The notes under the pieces are model-generated. The model was not told the origin of the DNA. It worked only from the letters and a program-made list of their open reading frames with translations, and did not search any database. Made by a program: the position numbers and the translations under genes. From a virus, in IMG/VR virus record IMGVR_UViG_3300045051_000281, positions 1-46,090 of that record: a stretch of 46,090 bases of DNA. The stretch is one strand, 5' to 3'. How positions within the stretch are numbered: the stretch's first letter is position 1; every line of letters begins with the position of its first letter. This document shows positions 28,428 to 36,862 of this stretch, in pieces.

Positions 28428-28624
28428 TTCGCCTCGGCGTAACAGGCCTTCTGCTTCTCCGTCATCGACTTGTAGCAGGTGCGATCCACGGCATAGACAT
28501 CAGGCCGCACTTGCCCTGCTTGGTCATACGCCACGGTCGGGGGGCAGAAGTACTGGTTTCCTGCCTGGTGGCTGCACCCCGTCAAGCTGCCGATCAACGT
28601 CAGCCATAGCCCGCTGTGTGTCAT
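28424..28624 (-). CDS. Outer-membrane spanin (Rz1-like lipoprotein)
   Basis: 66 aa from ATG 28624. Signal segment with lipobox (LWLTLIGSLTGC, cleavage before Cys) and a short mature part with several prolines and cysteines. It overlaps the inner-membrane spanin in another frame by 101 bp, the classical Rz/Rz1 embedded layout. It would anchor in the outer membrane and join the i-spanin to break the envelope at lysis. Confidence 0.8.
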   Translation of the reverse strand: MTHSGLWLTLIGSLTGCSHQAGNQYFCPPTVAYDQAGQVRPDVYAVDRTCYKSMTEKQKACYAEAK

Positions 28625-28751
28625 CCAGTTCAATCTTCGCCAACGCATTGCGCTTCTCCTTCTCGGCAGTGGTGCGCTTCTCGATCATCTTCAGGATTTG
28701 CGGCAAGGCCCCAATCAGCCCCGCCACAATGGCGAGAATGGCCGCGACCAT
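28524..28751 (-). CDS. Inner-membrane spanin (Rz-like)
   Basis: 75 aa. One N-terminal membrane span (VAAILAIVAGLIGALPQIL) then a coiled coil (MIEKRTTAEKEKRNALAKIE) and a Pro-rich end. Start codon overlaps the holin stop (TAATG). Together with the embedded lipoprotein it forms the spanin pair needed to lyse a Gram-negative host. Confidence 0.75.
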   Translation of the reverse strand: MVAAILAIVAGLIGALPQILKMIEKRTTAEKEKRNALAKIELDDTQRAMADVDRQLDGVQPPGRKPVLLPPDRGV

Positions 28752-28969
28752 TACTTCACCGCAGGATCAACCGGCGCGGCTGGCCCTGGATTCTGCGAGT
28801 TGCTGACGTTGGCATCCTTCGCGCCGATCCCGAGCGCGGCCAGGAACGCCGACACCATGACCACGCCCCAGCCCTTTGCATCAGCCGGCAGGTTCGGGCC
28901 GAGGTTCACGAGATAGTTCATCACCCCGCCGAGAATGCCGATCACTGTAGTTTTCCATGACCCTTGCAT
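28751..28969 (-). CDS. Holin candidate
   Basis: 72 aa, ATG 28969 behind AAGGAGG. Two hydrophobic segments (TVIGILGGVMNYLVNLG and GVVMVSAFLAALGIG) with a short charged start (QGSWKT) and a Pro/Ala-rich end. Two spans and this length fit class II/III small holins. It would open the membrane for the lysin at 29366. Confidence 0.65.
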   Translation of the reverse strand: MQGSWKTTVIGILGGVMNYLVNLGPNLPADAKGWGVVMVSAFLAALGIGAKDANVSNSQNPGPAAPVDPAVK

Positions 28970-28978
28970 ACTGCCTCC

Positions 28979-29263
28979 TTAATTACCGGTTGCCCACGCG
29001 GCTTTTCTCTTGCGTGCCAGCGAATCCGGCATGGTCAGATTAAGAGACTTCCGCTGTTCGTCTGTGAGTGACTGCACGTACACCATTTCATCGATACCTT
29101 GCTGAATCGTCACATGCTCATCATGGGAGACGCGAATATCGCTCCACAGCATGTAGCCCGTAGCGGCGAGTGAGAGCGATAGGATCAGAATATAGATCGA
29201 CTGGGAGCCTTGCAGCTTCGCCTTGAAATCTCCAAGGCCGCCTTCAAGTACATCGTCTGCCAC
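28979..29263 (-). CDS. Membrane protein in lysis operon, 94 aa
   Basis: GTG 29263 preceded by GGGAGG. One span (IYILILSLSLAATGYMLW) after a charged N-terminal 20 residues, and a soluble helical C-terminus. It may be a holin, antiholin or accessory membrane protein; the neighbouring gene at 28751 also qualifies, so the pair could be holin and antiholin. Confidence 0.6.
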   Translation of the reverse strand: MADDVLEGGLGDFKAKLQGSQSIYILILSLSLAATGYMLWSDIRVSHDEHVTIQQGIDEMVYVQSLTDEQRKSLNLTMPDSLARKRKAAWATGN

Positions 29264-29273
29264 GGATGCCTCC

Positions 29274-29369
29274 CTATCGCTTGTTCTTCTTCGGACACGT
29301 CAACCAGTGCTCTCGTGCGGTATTCTGATTGACCATCTTCCCGCAATACGGGCACTGTCCCTGCTTCAT
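29274..29369 (-). CDS. Tiny zinc-finger protein, 31 aa
   Basis: ATG 29369 overlaps the stop of the lysin gene (ATGA). CPYC followed by H and C (AREHWLTCPKK) gives a CCHC zinc-finger spacing. Basic end. Function unknown. Confidence 0.55.
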   Translation of the reverse strand: MKQGQCPYCGKMVNQNTAREHWLTCPKKNKR

Positions 29370-29833
29370 GCCTCTGACTCCTTCAGAACCACATGCGGAT
29401 CTTCTACGTCCGCATCCATGTTGTAGAAGTTCAGCCGGCCGATCTTCCCCACGAACCGCTCCGGATGCTCCCGCGCCCATTTCGGCCGGGCGTCCCCCTG
29501 CAACGAGTCGTCGTAGTAGCTGTCGATTCCCTTGAGCGGTGAGTTGTACATCCCGGTCACCACGCGCTCGGCAATGTTCAGGCATTCTTCAAATACATTG
29601 TCATCGGCCTTCGGCCAGGTTGTGAGCTGCTTATCGTTGGGATCGGTCAGACTGGAATACTGCCACTTCTTCGTGAGCACGCTGATCCAGTCATTCCCCC
29701 ACCAGCCCGGATGATCGAGGCGGTTCTTGACCGTATGTGCCACGGCAATCCTCGCCTCATAGGGCTCGCCCCGCGCTTCGCGCCAGAGCGTCAGCGCCAG
29801 GAGCGTGATTTCGTAATAGGTCCAAGCCTTCAT
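29366..29833 (-). CDS. Endolysin, SleB-type cell-wall hydrolase
   Basis: 155 aa; ATG 29833 overlaps the stop of the adhesin gene (TAATG). The segment LTLWREARGEPYEARIAVAHTVKNR is the hallmark of the Hydrolase_2/SleB family, whose catalytic Glu is in the RGE. Later a PERFVGKIGRLNFYN segment fits the family core. It has no signal peptide, so it relies on the holin. It cuts peptidoglycan for release of progeny. Confidence 0.85.
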   Translation of the reverse strand: MKAWTYYEITLLALTLWREARGEPYEARIAVAHTVKNRLDHPGWWGNDWISVLTKKWQYSSLTDPNDKQLTTWPKADDNVFEECLNIAERVVTGMYNSPLKGIDSYYDDSLQGDARPKWAREHPERFVGKIGRLNFYNMDADVEDPHVVLKESEA

Positions 29834-32800
29834 TAGTTCCTCGGGTTCCGTGGGGCGCTGAGACTGTTCCGGGTCACGCCAAACGGGAGCGCCCGTCGTG
29901 GTCGGTCTAGCCCGCTGGCCGCTGTCGTGAATGTCACTACGTTTGAATACGTACTTGATAGGTTGGTGCCGTCTGAGAAATTCCCGCGAACGCAATAGGT
30001 CGTACTCGGGGCAAGGTTCGTGACTAAGGCTTCCAGGGCCAGGTTGCTATACACAAAGACGTAGGCCGCGCAGCCAGCCGGGGAGAGTTCCAGTGTGGTC
30101 GTCACCGCCCCGCTGTCGTCGGTGCCATTGTCTGAGGTAAATAAGGCGCTGCCGGTATAGGCTTGGATCAACCGAAGATTCGTCATCGTAGACGGGTTGA
30201 CCGTATCGGCGGGTCCTCTCGTCGTCCCAGTGGCAATGTTGGACAGGGCCGCGCTGGGGTTGTTGGACGTATCGAACGCCTTCACCGCCCAATAGTAGGT
30301 GCTGCTGTAGTTCAACCCGAGGAACGTCGTCGTCGTGTTCCCGAGGGTTTGCTTGAGCACCGCATCGCTGCAATCACTCACCGCGCATTGATAGACGTAG
30401 TAGCCCGCCACATCGCCGCCCGTGGCTGCGGTCCAGATCAGTTCAACTTGGAGGCCCGTGACAGTCGCCGCCAGGCCTGAGACGGTTCCCGGAGCCGTCA
30501 CATCACCCGCTGCCGCCGCAATGCTGACACTCATGATAATGCTAGTGGTATCGCAGTTCGGCGTCGGTTCTGCGAGGTCGCAGGCCCGCCCGTAATAGAG
30601 GGTCGTCGTATTATTGGAGCGCCCCGTGACCGTTGCGGAACAGGTCGGGAAGGCCGATGTCATCGTGTTCGCCATCAACGCATAGGTCGTGTCCACGGTA
30701 TCGTATTTACAGGTGGACATTTCATCGACGGTAAACCCGATTGGTCCCCCGCCGCTTCCGGATGGATAGGAATTGAGCGGGATCGGGTTACTCAAGACCG
30801 GCGCAGTCATGTCCGCTTGTCCAGCCACACTCCACGCAATCGACGTATCGCTGGATGAGGCATTCCCTGAAGCGTCAATGCCCCGTACATAGTCCGTCAC
30901 ACTCAGGCCGTTGGTGAGGCCGCTGATGGTGGCCGTATGCGCTTGTTGTACCCCGTCGAAGGTGCCGGCCGTCATCGTGTTCGGCTGTGAGGCATAGGCG
31001 ACACTCGCCGTCGTCCCATACTTCAACGTGGCCGATTCGTTGCTAAAGCATTGGAGGGTCGCGCTGGTCGTGCCGATGGGCAAGATGCCGCCTGTGGTTT
31101 GCCCGGCAATCGTGCAACCAAAGATCGTCGGAGCCGTGGTATCCGCTGGCGTTGGCGTCAGCTTGAGGTACACAACCCGCATGGCTGAGGCCGTGAAGTT
31201 ACGCGAGGCTCCTCCTGCGACTGTGCCCCCACTCGTGGTCGTATCCGTCGCGGGATCGTTGTATTCCACATCGAAGGTTTTGCCCGTGCAGCTCGACAAA
31301 TCTATGGCATTCGTCGCGGCTGACGGCTGGAACATGAGGTATTCAGAGCAATCTTCCTTGAGCCCGTACCCCGTCGCAATGATCGTGGTATTGGCAACCG
31401 GCAGCATCCCCGCCAAGTGCATCACATCGGCATAGTGCTGAACCCGCGCCATCTGCGTTTCGATGAGGGTTTGTGTCCCCGCTGATTCACGCTCGCTGAC
31501 AAAGACCGGATAGTGCCCACGAGTAAAGACCTTCCAGGGCCAGCCTGATACCTCAGTGCCTTGGTGATCAGTGTCGCTGAAGACAACCTTGCTACCGTCA
31601 TTCACAGGTGGATCAAGCTCATAGTCCTCTGAACCGGAAATGAATATCGTCTTGCCGCCAGGCCCGACAATCTGTGATTTCGCGTTGCTAAACAGGTACG
31701 AGTTGTCCGCAGCCTTAACACTCCACCCTGCCGCGGTGCGCCAGATCGGGTGGACCTTGCGACCGTTCAGAGCCTCGTAGTTATGGATGGTGTCATATAC
31801 CCAGTCTTGCCACGTTTGGCTGGCGGTGGCTGAGTAGTCCTCTGAACTTATCTCCCACACGATACCGTCAATATCGTTTAGGTTATCTATGGATTTTTCG
31901 ATGTACGCTTTTTGCCGTGCTAGCAGCGCGGGGTACGTCGTGGTTTGAAGTTCAATACACTCCCCATCCACCACTTGCTCGCAATTCACTCCGTTGACGT
32001 TGTTGGACGAGTACAGGGGGTTTGCCCAGGCGATGTTCTCGTTATATTTTACGGTCCCGCCATTAAAGAGCATGATCGACGGCGTGAGGCCATAGCTCAA
32101 GGCTTTCAACGCATTGGTGCGAGCACGCGCAAAGAAAGCGGGATTCCACTGGTCCAGGTCGTACACGCCAACCGTGATCGCCGTCCCGCTCGTGCTGTCT
32201 GAACGGGTGCTGACCAACTTCCAGGGCATTTGATCGTAGGGGTGCAGTGCGTAGGTATTGGCCGCAAACTCAGCGACACTCCCTTGCGTCTGCTCAGAAT
32301 GATAGAACCTGACGAACTTCATTCCGATCGCTTGGAGCGCGGCGAACTTTACATCGGCATCAAAGACCGTTCCCCTGGCGATGTTCGCCACGTTGGTCCA
32401 GTCCTCCATGCAGTTGAAGCAGTTGGAGTTCCCGACCATAAACCGCGCATTGCCGCTGTCATCCGTCAGCCACGGGGTTGAGCCCAACTTTCTCAGCACA
32501 CCCGTTGCCGGGCCATGATCGACGGAGCCAGGCGTCACGGTATTACAGATCGGTTGCGGCGAGGTCGTGTTGACGGTGCCGGCTGAGTCAATGGCGTAGA
32601 GACAGGCAAATTGCGTATCCTGCGGCCAGGTGATCGTATAGGCCCCCGCGACAATGCTTGAGGCTCCAATAATGAGCACCGTGGGATTCGGGTTGCTGTT
32701 GCTCCCGTAGGTGAGCTTGTAGGACGTTGGTGTGCCGGTATCGGTTTCAGTGAACCCTGTTGAGCTGGTCGTGAGCGTCACAATCGCCGGGGGCGTTGGC

Positions 32801-34449
32801 GGGGTGCTATCAAAGCCGCCAATGATGATATTGTCATACTGTCCCGCCGTGAGCGGGTTGGCATAGCTGCTCAAGGCCACTTTCCCGCTCGCATACGAGG
32901 CGTCCGTCGTGCTCTGCATGAGGGTTTCGACACCCGCCCGCACGCGATAGAAACGAAGGGCCGTGCCTTGCGCTTCGCAGCGCATGGTATCGCCCTGTGC
33001 CCATACTGAAGTCGTGCCTGAGACAAGTGTCGATTGCGTGCCAGCGGTCAGCTTATAGATCGCGGTCGTCGTGCCTGGGGCCACCACACGGCAGGTATAG
33101 CCGCTCATCGTCGTACTATTGGCGTACCGGACTCCCACCCCAGGATAGCCCGTGGCTGGATCGTACACGGACAGATCCATTGACATGTACTGATCGTTCG
33201 GCGTGGTGATGCCGTTGTAGGTCATGAACGAATCGTTGGAGGTAGACTTACCTAAGCAACGATCCGAGACGATCTTAAAGTTATCCGCTACCACTGCCCC
33301 GACTTGGAGGTAGCCGCCGTCCCACAACGCCCCGTTGAGCGTGGACGAGTTATCAGGAGCGGGGCACCCATAGGTCGCCAGAACGGTACGATAGACGGAC
33401 CCTGAGGCGGTGGTGCCATAGACTGGGGTCGTCGCCGCCGAGAGATTGCCTGCAATGTCCTGGCTCCTGAGTGCCCAACCATAGATGGTCCCTGCGGTCA
33501 AGCCTGTGGCGGTGTAGGAGGCGGTTGGGCTCGAAATGGTGGTCACGGTATTGGTGGGGGTGCAGGAGGCTCCCGTGCAATTCAAGACAACCGTCCCAGC
33601 GAGTCCGCTGCCACCTGTATTATCGCTTCCGATGGTAAAGGTGATCGTTTCAGATACCCCTGAGACGGAGACGGCTGGGCTCGTGGGGGCTGAGGGCGGC
33701 GTGGTATCCCCAGGAGGCGGGGCCGCGCCACAGCCAATGCGGGTATCCCCTACGGCGTAGTTGTCAAAATACATCTGCCCGGAGCCGTATTGACGGAAGA
33801 GGCGGACATAGGAGAAAAGGCTGGTATCGTTCGCCATGCGCCAAATCGCATTGGTACGATGGGCCGATGCCGTTGAGGACCCATCGAGGTACAGCGTATA
33901 GACCCCGTTCGCCACCCCAGGCGTATTCAACTGTTGCTCGATTTCGACGCAATGAAAGGTTCCGTCATGGGGCAAGACCCCACCCCAAAAGGTATCAGCC
34001 GGGGTGGTTTGCGGGTCCATGGTCAACTGCCACTTGGTATCAGATGTGGTTTGGTTGTAGCCAATCACCAGCCATTCGCTGAACCCAGTTCCACCGGCCT
34101 TGGTAATCTTGGTTGATGGGGTCGCTACGGTAAATGTTGGACTCACCCAAATCCAAAACCTGCGCCAGAGCGTACTCGTGGGAGTAAATGTGGCATCGTA
34201 ATACCCACCGCAATCAATGAAAGCGGGATTCCCTGGCAGACACGATCCCGCTGAGGGGAAGTCGAAGTAGATGTACGCACTTTTGGACCCGGCGTACTTC
34301 TGTGTGGTTGAAAGCTGCACGGGGCCGGAATTATCCAGCAGGCCAAAGCGATTCCCCGCCCCAGTCGTCTCAAAGGTTTCTTCCCAGAACGTCGCGGCCT
34401 GTACAACCGACGGCAGCAACAACAAGCACAAAAGCAAGCGAAGCAGCAT
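29833..34449 (-). CDS. Large secreted adhesin/tailspike-like protein with glycosidase domain, 1538 aa
   Basis: ATG 34449 (GAGGGA six bases upstream) is preferred because the product then starts with a signal peptide (LLRLLLCLLLLPSVVQA). Domains by eye: lectin/laminin-G-like beta sandwich (about 20-235); fibronectin III-like unit (about 240-345); a second beta sandwich (about 350-560). A TIM-barrel glycosidase-like region follows (about 650-1060), with FVRFYHSE and VWEISSEDY (Glu near 866) like GH5/GH140-type sites. Several fibronectin III-like units close it (about 1110-1510). Probable role: receptor binding and polysaccharide cutting. An N-terminal export signal is unusual for a tail protein and may be real or a start error. 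Confidence 0.72.
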   Translation of the reverse strand: MLLRLLLCLLLLPSVVQAATFWEETFETTGAGNRFGLLDNSGPVQLSTTQKYAGSKSAYIYFDFPSAGSCLPGNPAFIDCGGYYDATFTPTSTLWRRFWIWVSPTFTVATPSTKITKAGGTGFSEWLVIGYNQTTSDTKWQLTMDPQTTPADTFWGGVLPHDGTFHCVEIEQQLNTPGVANGVYTLYLDGSSTASAHRTNAIWRMANDTSLFSYVRLFRQYGSGQMYFDNYAVGDTRIGCGAAPPPGDTTPPSAPTSPAVSVSGVSETITFTIGSDNTGGSGLAGTVVLNCTGASCTPTNTVTTISSPTASYTATGLTAGTIYGWALRSQDIAGNLSAATTPVYGTTASGSVYRTVLATYGCPAPDNSSTLNGALWDGGYLQVGAVVADNFKIVSDRCLGKSTSNDSFMTYNGITTPNDQYMSMDLSVYDPATGYPGVGVRYANSTTMSGYTCRVVAPGTTTAIYKLTAGTQSTLVSGTTSVWAQGDTMRCEAQGTALRFYRVRAGVETLMQSTTDASYASGKVALSSYANPLTAGQYDNIIIGGFDSTPPTPPAIVTLTTSSTGFTETDTGTPTSYKLTYGSNSNPNPTVLIIGASSIVAGAYTITWPQDTQFACLYAIDSAGTVNTTSPQPICNTVTPGSVDHGPATGVLRKLGSTPWLTDDSGNARFMVGNSNCFNCMEDWTNVANIARGTVFDADVKFAALQAIGMKFVRFYHSEQTQGSVAEFAANTYALHPYDQMPWKLVSTRSDSTSGTAITVGVYDLDQWNPAFFARARTNALKALSYGLTPSIMLFNGGTVKYNENIAWANPLYSSNNVNGVNCEQVVDGECIELQTTTYPALLARQKAYIEKSIDNLNDIDGIVWEISSEDYSATASQTWQDWVYDTIHNYEALNGRKVHPIWRTAAGWSVKAADNSYLFSNAKSQIVGPGGKTIFISGSEDYELDPPVNDGSKVVFSDTDHQGTEVSGWPWKVFTRGHYPVFVSERESAGTQTLIETQMARVQHYADVMHLAGMLPVANTTIIATGYGLKEDCSEYLMFQPSAATNAIDLSSCTGKTFDVEYNDPATDTTTSGGTVAGGASRNFTASAMRVVYLKLTPTPADTTAPTIFGCTIAGQTTGGILPIGTTSATLQCFSNESATLKYGTTASVAYASQPNTMTAGTFDGVQQAHTATISGLTNGLSVTDYVRGIDASGNASSSDTSIAWSVAGQADMTAPVLSNPIPLNSYPSGSGGGPIGFTVDEMSTCKYDTVDTTYALMANTMTSAFPTCSATVTGRSNNTTTLYYGRACDLAEPTPNCDTTSIIMSVSIAAAAGDVTAPGTVSGLAATVTGLQVELIWTAATGGDVAGYYVYQCAVSDCSDAVLKQTLGNTTTTFLGLNYSSTYYWAVKAFDTSNNPSAALSNIATGTTRGPADTVNPSTMTNLRLIQAYTGSALFTSDNGTDDSGAVTTTLELSPAGCAAYVFVYSNLALEALVTNLAPSTTYCVRGNFSDGTNLSSTYSNVVTFTTAASGLDRPRRALPFGVTRNSLSAPRNPRN

Positions 34450-34459
34450 AGATGTTCCC

Positions 34460-35158
34460 TCACGCATTGATAACATAGGTGACATATCCTTGAAGAACCA
34501 CGTTCCCACCGGTTGGAAAATCTGTAATTGCTAAGATGGCCTGAGGTTGACTCTCTCCTGTGGCGTAGAGGTATGAGACCAATGACCCGCCAGAGACGAT
34601 TGGCACCACGTTGGTATAGCCAGCTTTTGTCAGACCGCTAAACAGGATTGCTCCGCTGACCCACGGGCTCAATGACGATGATGAGGTAAAGGGTAAATTG
34701 TTGATCGTGATGAGTCCCGATGCCGTCGTATAGGTAAAGGAGGAGGTGATGATGGAAAACCACGCCGTTAAGGTATTGCCGGCCAAATCGTAATAGCCTG
34801 AATTGGAGGTATAGGACACGGCTAAATCGCCAGGCGTGGTACAGGAGATGGTGGGCGTCCATTGAGCAGGCGTGGAAGAAATGGGGTCGAGGAGTTGCAC
34901 CTGATCCCAGGTCGCCAACGTCGTCGCCCCGTCTGACGTTTTCACCACGATCTTGTACAGCCCATCGAAATAGGCTGAGGCAATCCCGTTAATGTCTGCC
35001 TGCAAAGGCTGTGCGGCCGTGGTGATTTTAGTGCGATCCGTCCAGCACGCTTTGGTGGTTGTGGTGCCGACGACATAGTGATAGATCAACGCGCTCGTGG
35101 CGAGACTGCCCCCATTGAAGAAGGGGCCAAATTCTTTGAAGAGTGCGGTAGCGGCCAT
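34460..35158 (-). CDS. Tail fibre-like protein with virion-attachment N-domain, 232 aa
   Basis: Residues 1-85 (FGPFFNGGSLATSALIYHYV, then DGLYKIVVKTSDGATTLATWDQV) match the N-domain of the 564-aa protein upstream. They are the part likely bound to the tail. The rest is Ser/Thr/Gly-rich beta. It may be a short fibre or a receptor-binding tip. It overlaps nothing; the ATG has no strong ribosome site. Confidence 0.72.
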   Translation of the reverse strand: MAATALFKEFGPFFNGGSLATSALIYHYVVGTTTTKACWTDRTKITTAAQPLQADINGIASAYFDGLYKIVVKTSDGATTLATWDQVQLLDPISSTPAQWTPTISCTTPGDLAVSYTSNSGYYDLAGNTLTAWFSIITSSFTYTTASGLITINNLPFTSSSSLSPWVSGAILFSGLTKAGYTNVVPIVSGGSLVSYLYATGESQPQAILAITDFPTGGNVVLQGYVTYVINA

Positions 35159-35167
35159 GCGACTCCG

Positions 35168-36862
35168 TTAGTTATAAATGTTGATTTGCTTCACGCCTGC
35201 GGCTCCCGCGCCGCCGTTGGAATTGGTGCCGGTATCCGTGCCGCCGCCCGTCTGCGTAAAGGTCGCGCCGCTGTCCGTATAGGAGCGTGTAATGATGTAG
35301 ATATTCCCCGCGCCGCCGCCGCCCGCGCCATAGTTCGCGCTATTTGGCGTCACGCCGCTGGTGTTCAAGACAGCGGTATTCGCTAAGACAATCGCGGGAG
35401 CCACTAAAACGATACTTCCTCCTCCCGCCCCGCCTGCCGTATCGTAGGACCCGCCGCCTCCCGCGCCGCCCATGGCTTCCCATGGATGCGCCAGCAGGCC
35501 TCCCATGTCGCTCGCCGTCAGTTGCGTGCCTGCTGTTCCATTACCAACCTGCCCTGAGCCACCAGATTGCAGCGTGATCCCATGGCGTAAGACTGCTCCG
35601 CCGTTGCCCCCCGTATTGGCAGCCGCATTGCCTCCCCCGCCTCCTCCAACCTGATCGGTGCCAGGATCGCCGTTGCCGCCATTCCCCACCCCTCCGCCGC
35701 TCGTTCCACCCGCCCCACCCGCTCCGCTTGCCGTGATTGTCCCGTTGATGGTGATGGTTCCCGTTGCCACGATCACGAGACGTTTCTTGCCAGCCGGAAC
35801 CGTGAGCGTATGCGCCGAATTCAACGTCACATCGCCGCTATAGAAGTGGATGCCGCTCAAATTGCCGGTCGCTGAGGTGAAGGTTTCCAGTGATCGGGTC
35901 GATCCCCCACCTATGAGCGTGGCCCCGTCATAGATTTGCCCCCCGCCTATCCCTGTAGACTTGTCGGGGAGGTAGTACGTATGGTCTGCGGTGTTGGAAT
36001 TCGTCACGGTACATTTGTAGGCACTCACTGAGGCAAACCGATAACAACAGGCCAGTGCAGCCCCGGCAAAGCGTAAGAAGATATCCAAATAGGTATCTTC
36101 TGATCCTGCCGAAATATCACTGGCCGCAAACTGAATGGCCCCAAAGTCTGACGGCGTTTCGTCGGCGCTCTGTGCCCGTAGCGTGATGCCTGTCCCGATG
36201 CCTGCCGCTGGCGTGTTCGTGGTCGTCGCGGTGATAATCAAGGGTGAGTTGACGGTATTGGTGCGCCCGTCACTGACTTTGACCGTCGTCGAAGTGCGAG
36301 TGACTAAGAGCGAATTGGCGATTTGCCCAGCCACCCGCCACACGCCCGCCCCGTCATTGAGCAAGAAGATCACATCGCCCGCCTGCACCCCGAGATTGAC
36401 GCTGCCAGGCGTGAGCAGATTGGCCGAATAGTTCAACGAGAGCGTGCCGTCAAAGCAGAGCCAGACAAACGGAATGCTGCCGGTGAGGGTGTTGATATCG
36501 ACGGAGCCGGTGATGTGAAAGAAGGATTCAGGACCCACCGCAATGGTGGACGCGGACGAAATGGCTGACCCTTCGGAGAAGCTAGGATTCAGGAAATCCT
36601 GAATCAATACGTTGTCCCAGGTGTACTTGACCACATCATTTGAATCGGCAATGACGATCTTGTAGAGGCCGTCGGCAAAGAAGGCGAACACGCCATTGGC
36701 ATCACTAACGAAGGGCTGGTTGAGCGTGGTGCTTTCGATACGATCCGACCAGATATTCTTGAGCGTGGTCGATCCCACCTCGTAGTGATAGAGCTTGGCC
36801 GAGGTCATGAGCGCCCCAGCATCAAAGAATGGGCCCAGCGTGATAAACTGCGCGTTACTCAC
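35168..36862 (-). CDS. Tail fibre protein with glycine-rich distal region, 564 aa
   Basis: GTG start coupled to the preceding stop. N-domain of about 90 residues (LGPFFDAGALMTSAKLYHYE, then DGLYKIVIADSNDVVKYTWD) is shared with the gene at 34460. A middle beta part is followed by a long Gly-rich region (about 375-540: GGAGGTSGGGVGNGGNG and similar). This resembles polyglycine adhesin tips of some phage fibres and may hold the receptor-binding loops. It sits after the ejection proteins, as in P22-like phages. Confidence 0.75.
   Translation of the reverse strand: MSNAQFITLGPFFDAGALMTSAKLYHYEVGSTTLKNIWSDRIESTTLNQPFVSDANGVFAFFADGLYKIVIADSNDVVKYTWDNVLIQDFLNPSFSEGSAISSASTIAVGPESFFHITGSVDINTLTGSIPFVWLCFDGTLSLNYSANLLTPGSVNLGVQAGDVIFLLNDGAGVWRVAGQIANSLLVTRTSTTVKVSDGRTNTVNSPLIITATTTNTPAAGIGTGITLRAQSADETPSDFGAIQFAASDISAGSEDTYLDIFLRFAGAALACCYRFASVSAYKCTVTNSNTADHTYYLPDKSTGIGGGQIYDGATLIGGGSTRSLETFTSATGNLSGIHFYSGDVTLNSAHTLTVPAGKKRLVIVATGTITINGTITASGAGGAGGTSGGGVGNGGNGDPGTDQVGGGGGGNAAANTGGNGGAVLRHGITLQSGGSGQVGNGTAGTQLTASDMGGLLAHPWEAMGGAGGGGSYDTAGGAGGGSIVLVAPAIVLANTAVLNTSGVTPNSANYGAGGGGAGNIYIITRSYTDSGATFTQTGGGTDTGTNSNGGAGAAGVKQINIYN

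Noticed and set aside
29366-29995. Upstream start for the lysin giving 209 residues
   Set aside because: The extra N-terminal part lies over the end of the adhesin gene; ATG 29833 overlaps that stop and directly precedes the SleB domain.
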